Shown here in pieces: positions 15,790 through 24,176 of a stretch of DNA of 64,000 bases; the stretch's first letter is position 1, and each line of letters opens with the position of its first letter. The stretch is taken from positions 124,001 to 188,000 of the forward strand of contig DAOTHJ010000002.1 in assembly GCA_035447605.1 (NCBI GenBank), read 5' to 3'. Under the pieces are notes generated by a model. That model saw only the letters and a program-made list of their open reading frames with translations, did no database searches and had not been told where the DNA came from. Both the position numbers and the translations under genes were made by a program. This DNA comes from UMGS1668 sp035447605 (GTDB lineage: Bacteria > Bacillota > Clostridia > Oscillospirales > Ruminococcaceae).

Positions 15790-16467
15790 ATGGGCTGGTA
15801 TATTGCGGGCGGCATTCTGGCGCTGATCCTCGCGCTGCTTCTGGTTCCGGTCCGGCTGCTGGCGAAGTACAGCGAGGATCTGAGCATCTCCGGGAAGTGG
15901 CTGTTCTGGACAGTGACGCTCTATCCGTCGCCGGAGAAAGAAAAAAAGCCGGAGAAGGAAAAGCCTTCGCAGCCGGAGCAGAAGCCTCAGAAAAAAAAGC
16001 GGAAGCTCATGGCGGAAGAGGTCATCGACGGCTTTATCGATTATGTCTCGCGGTGCAGGGGCGGTATCCGGCTGATCCTGCGGAGCCTGGGTATCCGCAG
16101 GCTAAGGGTCGATTGGACGATCGTCGGCGAGGACGCCGCGGACTGCGCGGTCCGCTACGGCAGAATCTGTGCCTACCTCAGCTCGGCGCTCGCGGTCGCG
16201 CGAAACTTCGTTCGGATTCAGAAAGTCGAATTCCATGTGCGGCCGGATTTCCTCGCAACGGAGGAAATTTTCCACGCGGAAGCGGAGGCCCGTCTGACGC
16301 CGCTGATGGCCCTTTTGGGCGGCGGGGGCATCGGGTTGGGTCTGCTGATGAAATGGCTTTCGGATAGAAAAATGAAACGGGAGCGGCTTCGCAGAATCAA
16401 AAGAGCAAAAGGGCGGCGCCCGTCGGAAGAGAAACAACAAACTTCAATAAAGGAGAGACAGACATGA
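15790..16467 (+). CDS. DUF2953 domain protein
   Basis: A 225-residue membrane-anchored protein. A hydrophobic helix lies at about residues 4-22, followed by a short strand region, a Lys/Glu/Pro-rich linker (about 48-75), and a domain containing DWTIVGEDAADCAVRYGRICAYLSSALAVA and HVRPDFLATEEIFHAEAEARLTP, the recognisable part of DUF2953. The function is unknown; the gene almost always precedes ytfJ in sporulating Clostridia, and it overlaps ytfJ by four bases here. The C-terminal tail is strongly basic. ATG 15790 follows GGAGGTGACGG. Confidence 0.85.
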   Translation: MGWYIAGGILALILALLLVPVRLLAKYSEDLSISGKWLFWTVTLYPSPEKEKKPEKEKPSQPEQKPQKKKRKLMAEEVIDGFIDYVSRCRGGIRLILRSLGIRRLRVDWTIVGEDAADCAVRYGRICAYLSSALAVARNFVRIQKVEFHVRPDFLATEEIFHAEAEARLTPLMALLGGGGIGLGLLMKWLSDRKMKRERLRRIKRAKGRRPSEEKQQTSIKERQT

Positions 16468-16910
16468 GCGAAAAGAACGTGGAAGGCCTTCTCAATGTAT
16501 CCCTCGATAATCTGAAGGGGCTCGTCGATTCCAATTCCGTCATCGGCAGCCCGATCTGCACGCCGGACGGCACGACCATCATTCCCGTCTCCAAGGTCAG
16601 CTTCGGATTCGCATCCGGCGGCTCCGATTTCCCGACCACCAGCCCCAAGGACATGTTCGGCGGCGGCAGCGGCGGCGGCGTCAGCATCAACCCTGTTGCG
16701 TTTCTGGTCATTAAAGAGAAGAGTGTCCGCCTGATCCAGATCGCGGATAAGGACAACATCCCGGAGCGCATCGCCAACATGGTGCCGGATGTGATCGATA
16801 CGGTCTCCTCTCTGGTGAAGAAAAAGGATAAAAAAGACGCCAAAGCCGGCGAGACCGTTGAAACCATGACGGCGGAAGCACCTGCGGAGACGGAAAAAAC
16901 CGCGGAATGA
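16464..16910 (+). CDS. ytfJ: GerW family sporulation protein (YtfJ)
   Basis: A 148-residue protein of the GerW/YtfJ family (SIMPL-like sporulation protein). Core segments VIGSPICTPDGTTIIPVSKVSFGFASGGSDF, the Gly-rich GGGSGGGVSINPVAFLVI and VRLIQIADKDNIPERIANMVPDVID are diagnostic. In Bacillus it is made in the forespore and is needed for germination-related processes. The C-terminal 30 residues are a low-complexity acidic/Ala tail. AAGGAGAG lies before ATG 16464. This gene is the best sign that the organism can form endospores. Confidence 0.93.
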   Translation: MSEKNVEGLLNVSLDNLKGLVDSNSVIGSPICTPDGTTIIPVSKVSFGFASGGSDFPTTSPKDMFGGGSGGGVSINPVAFLVIKEKSVRLIQIADKDNIPERIANMVPDVIDTVSSLVKKKDKKDAKAGETVETMTAEAPAETEKTAE

Positions 16911-16945
16911 AACGGCGCCCGGAAGCATAGTTTTTTCCGGGTGAT

Positions 16946-18076
16946 GTGAGTTTGAAGAAGTTGGCGGCGGGATTTCTGTTTTTTCTGATCGTGCTCAATC
17001 TCCGCACGGCATCCTTTGCCGACTGCAGAGCTGCGGTGCTCATCGACGAAGCGAGCGGCAGAGTCTTTTTTGAGCAGGATAAGGATGAAATTCTGCCGAT
17101 GGCCAGCACCACCAAAATCATGACGGCCCTGCTGACGCTGGAAGAGGAAAACCTCGACCGGTATTTTGTGGTGAACAGCCGCGCGATTCAGGTGGAAGGT
17201 TCCTCAATGGGCCTGCAGGCGGGGGACCGGGTGACGCTGCGCGTTCTGGCGGCGGGGATGCTGCTTGCCTCCGGAAACGATGCCGCGAATGCCGCTGCGG
17301 TCCGGATTGCCGGTTCCGTCGAGGCCTTCGCCGCGCGCATGAACCTCCGCGCAGCCGAGATCGGGATGACGAACACCCACTTTGTCACGCCCTCCGGCCT
17401 CGACGACGAAGAGCACTATTCCACTGCTTACGATATGGCGCTGCTCGCCCGCGAGGCACTCAAAAATCCGGATTTTGCGGCGATCTGCTCACAGACGTCG
17501 ATGCAGGTGCGCTATGGAAATCCGCCTTATGACCGGTGGCTGAGCAATCACAACCGCCTGTTGCGGCTTGTGGAGGGCGCGGACGGCGTCAAAACAGGCT
17601 TTACCAAGAAATCGGGCCGCTGTCTCGTCTCCTCTGCGGAGCAAAATGGCGTCTCGCTGATCTGTGTGACGCTTCACTGCTCGGACGACTGGAACTATCA
17701 CAAAACGGTCTATGAGAAATACTTCGGCCTTCTGCGGGCGGAAGAGCTCTCTGGCCTTGTGGACGATATCCGGATCCCCGTCGCGGGTTCCGGCGTCTTT
17801 TCCGTGCGGTGTTCCGCCGGGCCGGTGACCGCCGCGCTGATGGAGGGCGAGCTTCAGAACATTGAAACGGCCGTGGATTATGAGCCGTTTCTGTTTGCGC
17901 CGGTGGAGGCCGGAGAAAGGGTCGGGGAGGTTGTCTTTTTTCTGGATGGAAGGGAGCTTGCCCGTACGGAGATCACCGCAGTGGAAAACGCTCCGGCCCT
18001 GATCGAAAAACCGAGCTTTCCGGAGTGGATCCAGAAGCGTATAAAATCCCTGTTTCAGACCAAAAACAGCATATAA
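16946..18076 (+). CDS. dacF: D-alanyl-D-alanine carboxypeptidase (DacF/DacB-like)
   Basis: A 376-residue penicillin-binding serine peptidase of family S11 that trims the D-Ala from peptidoglycan stem peptides outside the membrane. A signal peptide ends near residue 25. The active-site motifs are Ser54-x2-Lys57 (STTK), SGN in LLASGNDAAN and KTG in DGVKTGFTKKSGR. A C-terminal beta-rich domain and an amphipathic tail (PEWIQKRIKSLFQ) fit membrane attachment. The start GTG 16946 is uncertain; TTG 16952 is close by and equally plausible. Its place after ytfJ fits a sporulation or vegetative PBP5-like role. Confidence 0.92.
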   Translation: MSLKKLAAGFLFFLIVLNLRTASFADCRAAVLIDEASGRVFFEQDKDEILPMASTTKIMTALLTLEEENLDRYFVVNSRAIQVEGSSMGLQAGDRVTLRVLAAGMLLASGNDAANAAAVRIAGSVEAFAARMNLRAAEIGMTNTHFVTPSGLDDEEHYSTAYDMALLAREALKNPDFAAICSQTSMQVRYGNPPYDRWLSNHNRLLRLVEGADGVKTGFTKKSGRCLVSSAEQNGVSLICVTLHCSDDWNYHKTVYEKYFGLLRAEELSGLVDDIRIPVAGSGVFSVRCSAGPVTAALMEGELQNIETAVDYEPFLFAPVEAGERVGEVVFFLDGRELARTEITAVENAPALIEKPSFPEWIQKRIKSLFQTKNSI

Positions 18077-18282
18077 AAGCTTCGTTGAAGCAAGGGCGAC
18101 TATAAAGTGCTGGTTCCCAGATGCTTTTTGGCGAAAGCGCAGCGGCCGTCGTATTTTTGCGGCCAATGGAATTTCTGTTTCAGGCAAAATAAAAAGAGAG
18201 ACGTTTCCTGGATCCGGGTACCCGCGGTGCGGTTTTGCAGAGCGGGACCGGAATCAGGAAAAACGATAGATGGAGATCGCAC

Positions 18283-19479
18283 ATGAGGGATACGAGGATA
18301 CAAAAAGCGCTTTCCGATGCGGGATATACCTCCCGTCGGAAAGCGGAGGAACTGATCGCCGCAGGCAAGGTGACGGTCAACGGCCATCCCGCCGAAATCG
18401 GCATGAAGGTGGATGTCAAAAAGGATCTGATCGCCGTGGACGGCCAGACCGTGCCGCTTGCGCAGGACGATAAGCTCTGGTATATTGCGCTCAATAAGCC
18501 CAGAGGCTTCGTCACGACGACCTCGGACGATCTGGGCAGAAAGTGCGTCACGGAGCTCGTGCAGGATATTCCGGCGCGGGTCTATCCGATCGGGCGTCTG
18601 GACCGCGTCAGCGAGGGCCTGCTGCTCTTTACAAACGACGGCGACTTTGCCAACGAGATCATGCGCCCGCGCAGCCAGGTGACCAAGACCTACAGGGTGA
18701 CCGTGCGCGGGGAAGTGAAGGAGGAGAGCTTGATCCAGCTCTGCGAGGGCGTGGAGATCGACTCGGGAATGACCCTTCCGGCGCAGGTTACGGTGCTGGA
18801 AAAGATGCCGGAGCGCTCGGTACTTCAGTTTGTCATCAGCGAGGGAAAAAACCGGGAGATCCGCAAGATGTGCGAGGCGGTCGGGCTTGAGGTTATCCGC
18901 CTCAAACGCACCGCAATCGGCGCGGTGAAGCTCGGCATGCTTCCGATCGGAAAGTGGAGGGAGCTCACGAAAGAGGAACTGACCGGCCTTCGCGCGATCG
19001 CCAAGAAAGGGGAGGCCGCCACCCACCAGAAGGAGATGGAGAGCGCCGCCAGGCAAAAGCATCTTTCCGGAAAAGCGACCCGCCCATCAGGAAAGGCCGC
19101 GGCGGAATCTCCGACCGGCAAGGGAGGGTTCTCTTCCCGTCAGCCGGAAAAAGACGGACGTTGGACGGATAAAAAAGAGTCCCGTCCCGGAAAGTTTGAG
19201 CATCGACCGGAAAAGACGGCTCACGGGGATCAAACACCTGCCCGTACCGCCGGAAAGCCGTTCCATACGGAGGAAAAACCTGCCCGTCAGAACGGAAAGC
19301 CTGAGTATCGACCGGAAAAACCGACGCACGGTTCGGAGAGGCCGGCCGGCAAAACCGGAGCGCCGGCCCACAGACCGGAAGGGCAGACCGGGGCATCCGG
19401 AGCGAAGGAACGCCGCTCCGCGAAACCGGCTTACAGGCCGGATAAGCCCGACCGCAGGCCCGAAAAACCGAAGAAGTAA
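18283..19479 (+). CDS. rluB: 23S rRNA pseudouridine synthase RluB-like, with long basic repeat tail
   Basis: A 398-residue enzyme. An N-terminal S4 RNA-binding domain (about residues 3-60) is followed by the RsuA/RluB catalytic domain with YPIGRLDRVSEGLLLFTNDG, where Asp107 is the catalytic residue. The catalytic part ends near residue 240; the remaining 150 residues are a low-complexity Lys/Arg/Pro/Gly tail with repeated xRPEKP and HG elements. Such tails are known in several gut bacteria and probably bind RNA. ATG 18283 has GGAG upstream. Closest role: pseudouridine 2605 of 23S rRNA. Confidence 0.9.
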   Translation: MRDTRIQKALSDAGYTSRRKAEELIAAGKVTVNGHPAEIGMKVDVKKDLIAVDGQTVPLAQDDKLWYIALNKPRGFVTTTSDDLGRKCVTELVQDIPARVYPIGRLDRVSEGLLLFTNDGDFANEIMRPRSQVTKTYRVTVRGEVKEESLIQLCEGVEIDSGMTLPAQVTVLEKMPERSVLQFVISEGKNREIRKMCEAVGLEVIRLKRTAIGAVKLGMLPIGKWRELTKEELTGLRAIAKKGEAATHQKEMESAARQKHLSGKATRPSGKAAAESPTGKGGFSSRQPEKDGRWTDKKESRPGKFEHRPEKTAHGDQTPARTAGKPFHTEEKPARQNGKPEYRPEKPTHGSERPAGKTGAPAHRPEGQTGASGAKERRSAKPAYRPDKPDRRPEKPKK

Positions 19480-19485
19480 TAAAAA

Positions 19486-19558
19486 ATCCCCCGGCTCCGC
19501 ATTTTGTGCGGAACCGGGGATTCGGGACGCCGCGAGAAACCTCGCAGGCGTCTTTTTT
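19486..19558 (+). terminator. Double-hairpin terminator after rluB
   Basis: A first hairpin (19486-19500 with 19508-19521, one mismatch plus) is followed by a second one (19526-19536 with 19541-19552) and six T residues at 19553-19558. The first hairpin also has a T-run on the minus strand, so it can stop transcription from the secG side. Confidence 0.8.
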
Positions 19559-19624
19559 ATGCCGGGCTGTACAGGATGACGCCTCGCTCCGTACGCTTTT
19601 CACAGAGCGGGATGTTCTTACAAA

Positions 19625-19654
19625 GAAAAAAGCCCGGACTCTTTGAGCCCGGGC
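19625..19654 (-). terminator. secG terminator
   Basis: On the minus strand GCCCGG (19654-19649) pairs with CCGGGC (19637-19632), with a smaller CTC/GAG pair inside, then seven T residues. Confidence 0.8.
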
Positions 19655-19670
19655 AGGAAATTCGATGCTG

Positions 19671-19913
19671 TTACAGATAAATGGAAACGGCGTAGGTGGC
19701 GATGGTCAGGACGAAGAAAACTCCGGCGAGAACCTTCGTGTAGCGCACCAACTTGGCCTCCGTGGAGCGGTTGCCGTCTTTGCTGAAATAAGTATCCTGG
19801 CCGCCCAATGCGGAGATGCCGCTCTTTTTGCTCCCCTGAAGCAGGATCGCGATGGTGATGAGAATACAGGTAAGAATAAGAAGAATACTTCCGATTATTT
19901 CAAACGTAGTCAT
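19671..19913 (-). CDS. secG: Preprotein translocase subunit SecG
   Basis: An 80-residue membrane protein: helix 1 at about residues 5-25, a loop with the SecG signature GSKKSGISALGGQDTYFSK, and helix 2 at about 55-77. It assists SecYE in protein export. I start at ATG 19913, which follows GGAGGTCAAATA; the upstream in-frame codon at 19934 has no such site. It has its own promoter (19947-19975) and terminator. The frequent neighbours rnr and smpB are not seen here. Confidence 0.93.
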   Translation of the reverse strand: MTTFEIIGSILLILTCILITIAILLQGSKKSGISALGGQDTYFSKDGNRSTEAKLVRYTKVLAGVFFVLTIATYAVSIYL

Positions 19914-19946
19914 TATTTGACCTCCAAACAGCAAGATAGCTTTACT

Positions 19947-19975
19947 ATAATAGCACAGTCGTCCGTGGTTTGCAA
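19947..19975 (-). promoter_or_regulatory. secG promoter
   Basis: On the minus strand TTGCAA (19975-19970), a 17-base spacer and TATTAT (19952-19947). Confidence 0.7.
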
Positions 19976-20112
19976 GGGGATTCTTCTTCGATCATGGAAG
20001 AAAAATGGCGAAATCTCCCTTGTATAGCCGTTCCGTTCCTGCGCAAAATGTGGATGTCGGCCAAAGAACGAAAAACTGCGTTTGCCTTTGGAACAGTTTC
20101 ACAGCGGCCGAT

Positions 20113-20144
20113 AAAAACGGGTGCTCTTGTGCATCCGTTTTTTT
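20113..20144. terminator. Bidirectional terminator after the 20.1-22.7 kb minus genes
   Basis: ACGGGTGC (20117-20124) and GCATCCGT (20131-20138) form a hairpin with one mismatch, flanked by A5 on the left and T7 on the right. On the minus strand it ends the transcript of the small membrane protein. Confidence 0.65.
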
Positions 20145-20433
20145 ATACGAAATCCGGGACGTCCTCGATGTCGAATTCGCGGAAGCTGTCCTCATAGTCG
20201 CCGGTCAGCATATCCCGGATCATGCCTCTGCGGGGATAGATGACCTTGAAGGTGGAGAAAAGAGCGACGCCGAGCACAAACGGCCAGATGAATTTCGCAA
20301 TCTTTTTGCTGGAGATGCCGAGCAGAAATCCAAAAGCGAGGCAGGCAATCTTCAGAAAAAGAAAATCCATCGGGTCAAAATCGGCGGCGATGTCGGAAGC
20401 GCGGTCAAACCAGAGTCGGAAAAAAGTACGCAT
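20143..20433 (-). CDS. Small membrane protein downstream of the topoisomerase gene
   Basis: A 96-residue protein I do not recognise. A Phe/Asp-rich N-terminus (TFFRLWFDRASDIAADFDPMDF) is followed by two adjacent hydrophobic segments (about residues 25-42 and 48-66) and an acidic C-terminus (DYEDSFREFDIEDVPDFV). ATG 20433 has GAAAGGAGC upstream; the in-frame codon at 20451 lies inside the end of the topoisomerase gene. It is probably the last gene of the murA-to-topoisomerase group. No function can be proposed. Confidence 0.7.
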   Translation of the reverse strand: MRTFFRLWFDRASDIAADFDPMDFLFLKIACLAFGFLLGISSKKIAKFIWPFVLGVALFSTFKVIYPRRGMIRDMLTGDYEDSFREFDIEDVPDFV

Positions 20434-20447
20434 GGAAACAGCTCCTT

Positions 20448-22709
20448 TCATTGATCGGAAATAGTATCGTTTATCAGACTGATTTGCTGAAAGGTATCGC
20501 CTTCTTTGGGAATTGCACCGGCGGCGGGGAGATTCCGCGTGCGGAAGCGGTGCGCGTTTTCCAGCATGGTTTCGCTGAAAAGGCGGACGTTTTCCAAAAT
20601 GACGTTCTTTTTGAGCGTCATGGCGGCCACGCCCTGCGTATCTCTCGAGGCCTTTGCGGGGATGGCGCCGGAGTGAATAAGCAAGAGCCTTCCGGCGCTG
20701 GAACGGAGCAGGAATTCCCGGTCCTCTCCGATGCAGAAACAGGCGGTCAGCGGGGATTTGTCGCAGTAGGCGCCAACCAGACGCTTCCGCTTTGTTTTCG
20801 TCTCGTAGGAGGAGATCGGAACCTTTGCCGCTTTTCCGTTCTCATAGAAAAATACCATATAAGCGGCCTGTTCGTCAAGTACCGTCATGCTGACCGCGTT
20901 TTCTCCTTCGTCGAAGCCGAGCTTTGCCGGGATATAATCACCCATTACGCTGGCCTTTGTGTCGTCGAAATCGGCGGCGCAGGCCTTGTAGACCTGTGCT
21001 TTGTCGCTGAAAAACAACAGATTCACGGAGTTGCGGGATTCGGTGATGGAAAGAACCTCGTCGCCCTCCTTGAGCTTCTGCTCGCCGGACATGCGCAGCG
21101 ACTGCGGCGTGATCTTTTTGAAATAACCTTCTCTTGTAAAGAATAGTGTGACCGGATAATCTGAAACCGATTCCTCTTCCGGGGCTTCAGGCTCTTCCGT
21201 TACATAAGAAATTTCACTGCGGCGCGGCTGGCCGTATTTTTTGCTGACCTCTTTCAGTTCATCGACGATGATCTGGTCGATTTTTTTCGGGTCGGCGAGA
21301 ATTCCTTCAAGCTCGGTGATCTCTTTTACGAGATCGGCGATGTCGGCGGTGCGCTTGAGGATGTATTCCCGGTTCAGATGGCGCAGCTTGATCTCCGCCA
21401 CATAGTCCGCCTGAATTTGGTCGATGCCGAAGCCGATCATCAGGTTCGGCACGACCTCGATCTCACTCTCCGTCTCACGGACGATCCGAATGGCTTTGTC
21501 GATGTCGAGCAGAATCTTTTCAAGGCCGCGGAGCAGGTGCAGTTTATCCTTTTTTACGCCAAGGTCGAAATAGACCCTGCGCTTGACGCATTCCTCCCGG
21601 AAAGCCACCCATTCGAGCAGCAAGTCGCGCACGCCGAGTACCTTCGGGAAGCCGGCGATCAGTACGTTGAAGTTGGCCGCGAAGGGATCCTCCAGCGGCG
21701 TCATGCGAAAGAGCTTCTGCATCAGCGCATCCGGGTCGGCGCCGCGTTTAATGTCGATGGCGAGCTTCAGGCCGGAGAGATCGGTCTCGTCCCGGATGTC
21801 GGAAATCTCGGTAATCTTCCGGGATTTTACCAGATCGACGATCTTATCCATGATCGCCTCGACGGTCGTGGTGGCCGGGATCTCGATCACTTCTATTGTA
21901 TGACTTTTCTCGTCATAACGATATTTGGAGCGGACCCGGATGGAACCGCGCCCGGTCTCATAGATCTTTTCCAGCTCGTCATGGTCGAAGAGGATGATGC
22001 CGCCGCCCGCGAAATCCGGCGCCGGCAGGGTGGAAAAGAGGTCGTGCTTTGGGTTCTTAATCAGGTGGATGGCGGTTTCGCAGACCTCAGAGAGGCGAAA
22101 GGGGCAGATCTGAGAGGCCATGCCGACCGCGATGCCGACGTTGAAATTGACGAGCACCGACGGGAATGTGACCGGCAGCAGGGAAGGCTCTTTGAGCGTA
22201 TTGTCGTAGTTGTCGACGAAATCGACCGTATCCTTGTCGATATCCCGGAAGAGCTCGGTGGAGATCTTGTCCAGCCTCGCCTCCGTATAGCGGGAGGCGG
22301 CGCAGACCATGTTTCTGGAATAGGCCTTGCCGAAGTTGCCCTTGGAATCCACCCACGGATGGAGCAGCGCGCCGTAGCCTCTGGACATGCGGACCATTGT
22401 GTCGTAGATCGCCGCGTCGCCGTGCGGATTGAGCTTCATGGTCTGGCCGACGATGTTGGCGGATTTTGTCCGTTCGCCGCCGAGCAGCCCCATCTTATAC
22501 ATCGTATAGAGCAGCTTGCGGTGGCTGGGCTTGAAGCCGTCGATCTCCGGAATGGCGCGGCTGACGATGACGCTCATCGCGTAGGGCATATAGTTGACTT
22601 CCAGCGCGTCGACGATCGGCTGATCCCGCACAACGCCGGCGTTCTCAAAGGGCGCGGCCTTTATTGAGTTTTTTGGGATTTCCGGTTCTTTCTTCTTTCT
22701 GGCAGCCAT
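20448..22709 (-). CDS. Type IIA DNA topoisomerase subunit A (ParC-like)
   Basis: A 753-residue DNA cleavage subunit. The N-terminal breakage-reunion domain carries SRAIPEIDGFKPSHRKLLYTM, LNPHGDAAIYDTMVRM and AASRYTEARLD with catalytic Tyr141. A coiled coil follows (LRGLEKILLDIDKAIRIV to LEGILADPKKID), then a C-terminal beta-pinwheel region shorter than in GyrA. A canonical GyrA box is not obvious, so I favour topoisomerase IV-like ParC or the clostridial third homologue. Ala99 stands where quinolone-sensitive GyrA has Ser83. The partner B subunit gene is not in the window. It follows rlmH closely on the same strand. Confidence 0.9.
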   Translation of the reverse strand: MAARKKKEPEIPKNSIKAAPFENAGVVRDQPIVDALEVNYMPYAMSVIVSRAIPEIDGFKPSHRKLLYTMYKMGLLGGERTKSANIVGQTMKLNPHGDAAIYDTMVRMSRGYGALLHPWVDSKGNFGKAYSRNMVCAASRYTEARLDKISTELFRDIDKDTVDFVDNYDNTLKEPSLLPVTFPSVLVNFNVGIAVGMASQICPFRLSEVCETAIHLIKNPKHDLFSTLPAPDFAGGGIILFDHDELEKIYETGRGSIRVRSKYRYDEKSHTIEVIEIPATTTVEAIMDKIVDLVKSRKITEISDIRDETDLSGLKLAIDIKRGADPDALMQKLFRMTPLEDPFAANFNVLIAGFPKVLGVRDLLLEWVAFREECVKRRVYFDLGVKKDKLHLLRGLEKILLDIDKAIRIVRETESEIEVVPNLMIGFGIDQIQADYVAEIKLRHLNREYILKRTADIADLVKEITELEGILADPKKIDQIIVDELKEVSKKYGQPRRSEISYVTEEPEAPEEESVSDYPVTLFFTREGYFKKITPQSLRMSGEQKLKEGDEVLSITESRNSVNLLFFSDKAQVYKACAADFDDTKASVMGDYIPAKLGFDEGENAVSMTVLDEQAAYMVFFYENGKAAKVPISSYETKTKRKRLVGAYCDKSPLTACFCIGEDREFLLRSSAGRLLLIHSGAIPAKASRDTQGVAAMTLKKNVILENVRLFSETMLENAHRFRTRNLPAAGAIPKEGDTFQQISLINDTISDQ

Positions 22710-22729
22710 GTTTCTCCTCGATGTTTTGC

Positions 22730-23215
22730 TTATTTATGATATTTGCCGCCGGCCCGGATCTGAAAGGCCCGGTAGATCTGTTCCAGCAGCAGAATTCTCG
22801 AAATCTGGTGGGTAAACGTCATGCGGGAGAGCGAAAGCCTAAGCGCCGCTCGGCTCTTGACCGCCTCCGAGAGGCCGTAGGAGCCTCCGATGACGAAACA
22901 GAGCTCGCTCCCGGCCTCATCCGCCATCACGGCGGAAAGTTTGTCGGAGAACGCCTCCGAGGAGAAGGTATCCCCCTCGATGCACATCGCGGCGACGACG
23001 GCGTTCTTGGCAAGTTTTGCGGAGAGACGTACGCCTTCCGCCTCGATCACGTGTGAAATTTCGGCGGGGGAGGGGTCGTCTGGCAGGCGCTCCTCCGGTA
23101 CCTCGACGATCTTGAGGTTGCAGAAGGCGGAGAGCCTTTTTTCATATTCCGCGCAGGCCTCCCGCAGGTATTTTTCCTTAAGGTTGCCGACGCAGAGGAT
23201 CGTAATGGTTCTCAT
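22730..23215 (-). CDS. rlmH: 23S rRNA (pseudouridine1915-N3)-methyltransferase RlmH
   Basis: A 161-residue SPOUT-class methyltransferase acting on assembled 70S ribosomes. The full-length match includes the knotted SAM-binding part FVIGGSYGLSEAV and the invariant C-terminus HQISRILLLEQIYRAFQIRAGGKYHK. ATG 23215 is used. It follows the MBL hydrolase gene by about 110 bases on the minus strand, a WalJ-RlmH pairing seen in many Firmicutes, and precedes the topoisomerase subunit by 20 bases. Confidence 0.97.
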   Translation of the reverse strand: MRTITILCVGNLKEKYLREACAEYEKRLSAFCNLKIVEVPEERLPDDPSPAEISHVIEAEGVRLSAKLAKNAVVAAMCIEGDTFSSEAFSDKLSAVMADEAGSELCFVIGGSYGLSEAVKSRAALRLSLSRMTFTHQISRILLLEQIYRAFQIRAGGKYHK

Positions 23216-23323
23216 CGCTTTCTTCCCTTGTTGGTATACTTGAATTTTTCGGCGGCGCCGGTCAGCGGATTGCTGGCATCGCCGCCATCCCGACAGCCTT
23301 TTGATGTCCGGCCCCGGCGGGGG

Positions 23324-24115
23324 TTACAGCAGCACCGTCTCCGAGGCGCAGCTTCTTGGCGCCGCAAAGATCGTGTAATCCTTCTCCTGCATGATGCCCG
23401 CCATCGAAAGCTCGGAGACGGAGGTCTGAAGGGCGAGATCCGGGTAGTTGTTTTCTTTGCTCAGGTGGGCGAGCACGATCCGCGTCGTGCCGCTTCTCAC
23501 AAGATCGGGAAGCGCGGAGGCACAGTCCGTGTTGGAAAGATGCCCCTGCGGCCCTTCGATGCGCCTTTTAAGCGGATAGGGGTAGCGGCCGTTGAGCAGC
23601 ATCATCAGGTCATAGTTGGATTCCATGAGGACGAGGTCGCTCTTCGGCAGATGTTCCAGCGCCCCTTCCGTGAGGTATCCGGTGTCGGTGCAGATCGTGA
23701 TCTTCCGTTCCTCCGCTGTGGCGATGCTGAAGCCGAGGCTGCCGACGCTGTCGTGGGAGGTGCGGAAAGGCGTGACCATCATCCCGGCGGCGAGAAAACC
23801 GTTTTCATCGGCCGGGCGCAGGTCCGTCCCCGGGGGAACATAGTCCCTTTCGGCGAGAAAGTCCAGCACCTTCTCCGAGGCATAGACCGGAAGATGATAT
23901 TTTTTCAGGAAATTCTCGAGCCCGCGGATATGGTCGATATGCTCGTGCGTGATCAGCATACCGGAGAGGGAGCCGGGATCGACGCCTTTCTCCATCAAAG
24001 CGGAGAGAATGGAGCGGCAGCTGATGCCGCAGTCGATCAGGACGCCGGTGTTGCCGGAGCCAAGATAATAGCAGTTTCCCGAACTGGAGCTCGCAACCGT
24101 GAAAAATTTTGCCAT
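23324..24115 (-). CDS. MBL-fold hydrolase, WalJ/YycJ-like
   Basis: A 263-residue metallo-beta-lactamase-fold protein. Metal ligands are in THEHIDHIRGL (His57, His59, Asp61, His62), a later His in PFRTSHDSVGSLGF, Asp in TDTGYLT and His in VLAHLSKENN. The order, length and N-terminus (FTVASSSSGNCYYL) fit YycJ/WalJ, a 5'-3' DNA exonuclease implicated in mismatch repair and linked to the WalRK locus. The wal two-component genes are not here; only rlmH, the usual next gene, is. GGAGGTCAA lies before ATG 24115. Confidence 0.9.
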   Translation of the reverse strand: MAKFFTVASSSSGNCYYLGSGNTGVLIDCGISCRSILSALMEKGVDPGSLSGMLITHEHIDHIRGLENFLKKYHLPVYASEKVLDFLAERDYVPPGTDLRPADENGFLAAGMMVTPFRTSHDSVGSLGFSIATAEERKITICTDTGYLTEGALEHLPKSDLVLMESNYDLMMLLNGRYPYPLKRRIEGPQGHLSNTDCASALPDLVRSGTTRIVLAHLSKENNYPDLALQTSVSELSMAGIMQEKDYTIFAAPRSCASETVLL

Positions 24116-24130
24116 TTGACCTCCGAATAA

Positions 24131-24168
24131 GAAGAAACGGAGCTGCTTTTGGAAGAAAAACGCTCCGT
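24131..24168 (-). terminator. Partial terminator between murA and the MBL hydrolase gene
   Basis: On the minus strand ACGGAGC (24168-24162) pairs with GCTCCGT (24143-24137) across an 18-base loop, followed by TTTCTTCTTA. It sits just before the next gene's ribosome binding site, so it may reduce rather than end read-through. Confidence 0.5.
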
Positions 24169-24176
24169 GTATTTTG

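Noticed and set aside
21378..22667. Long plus-strand frames over the topoisomerase, murA and M23 genes (also 24267-25508 and 25423-27426)
   Set aside because: All are antisense shadows of well-recognised minus-strand genes.
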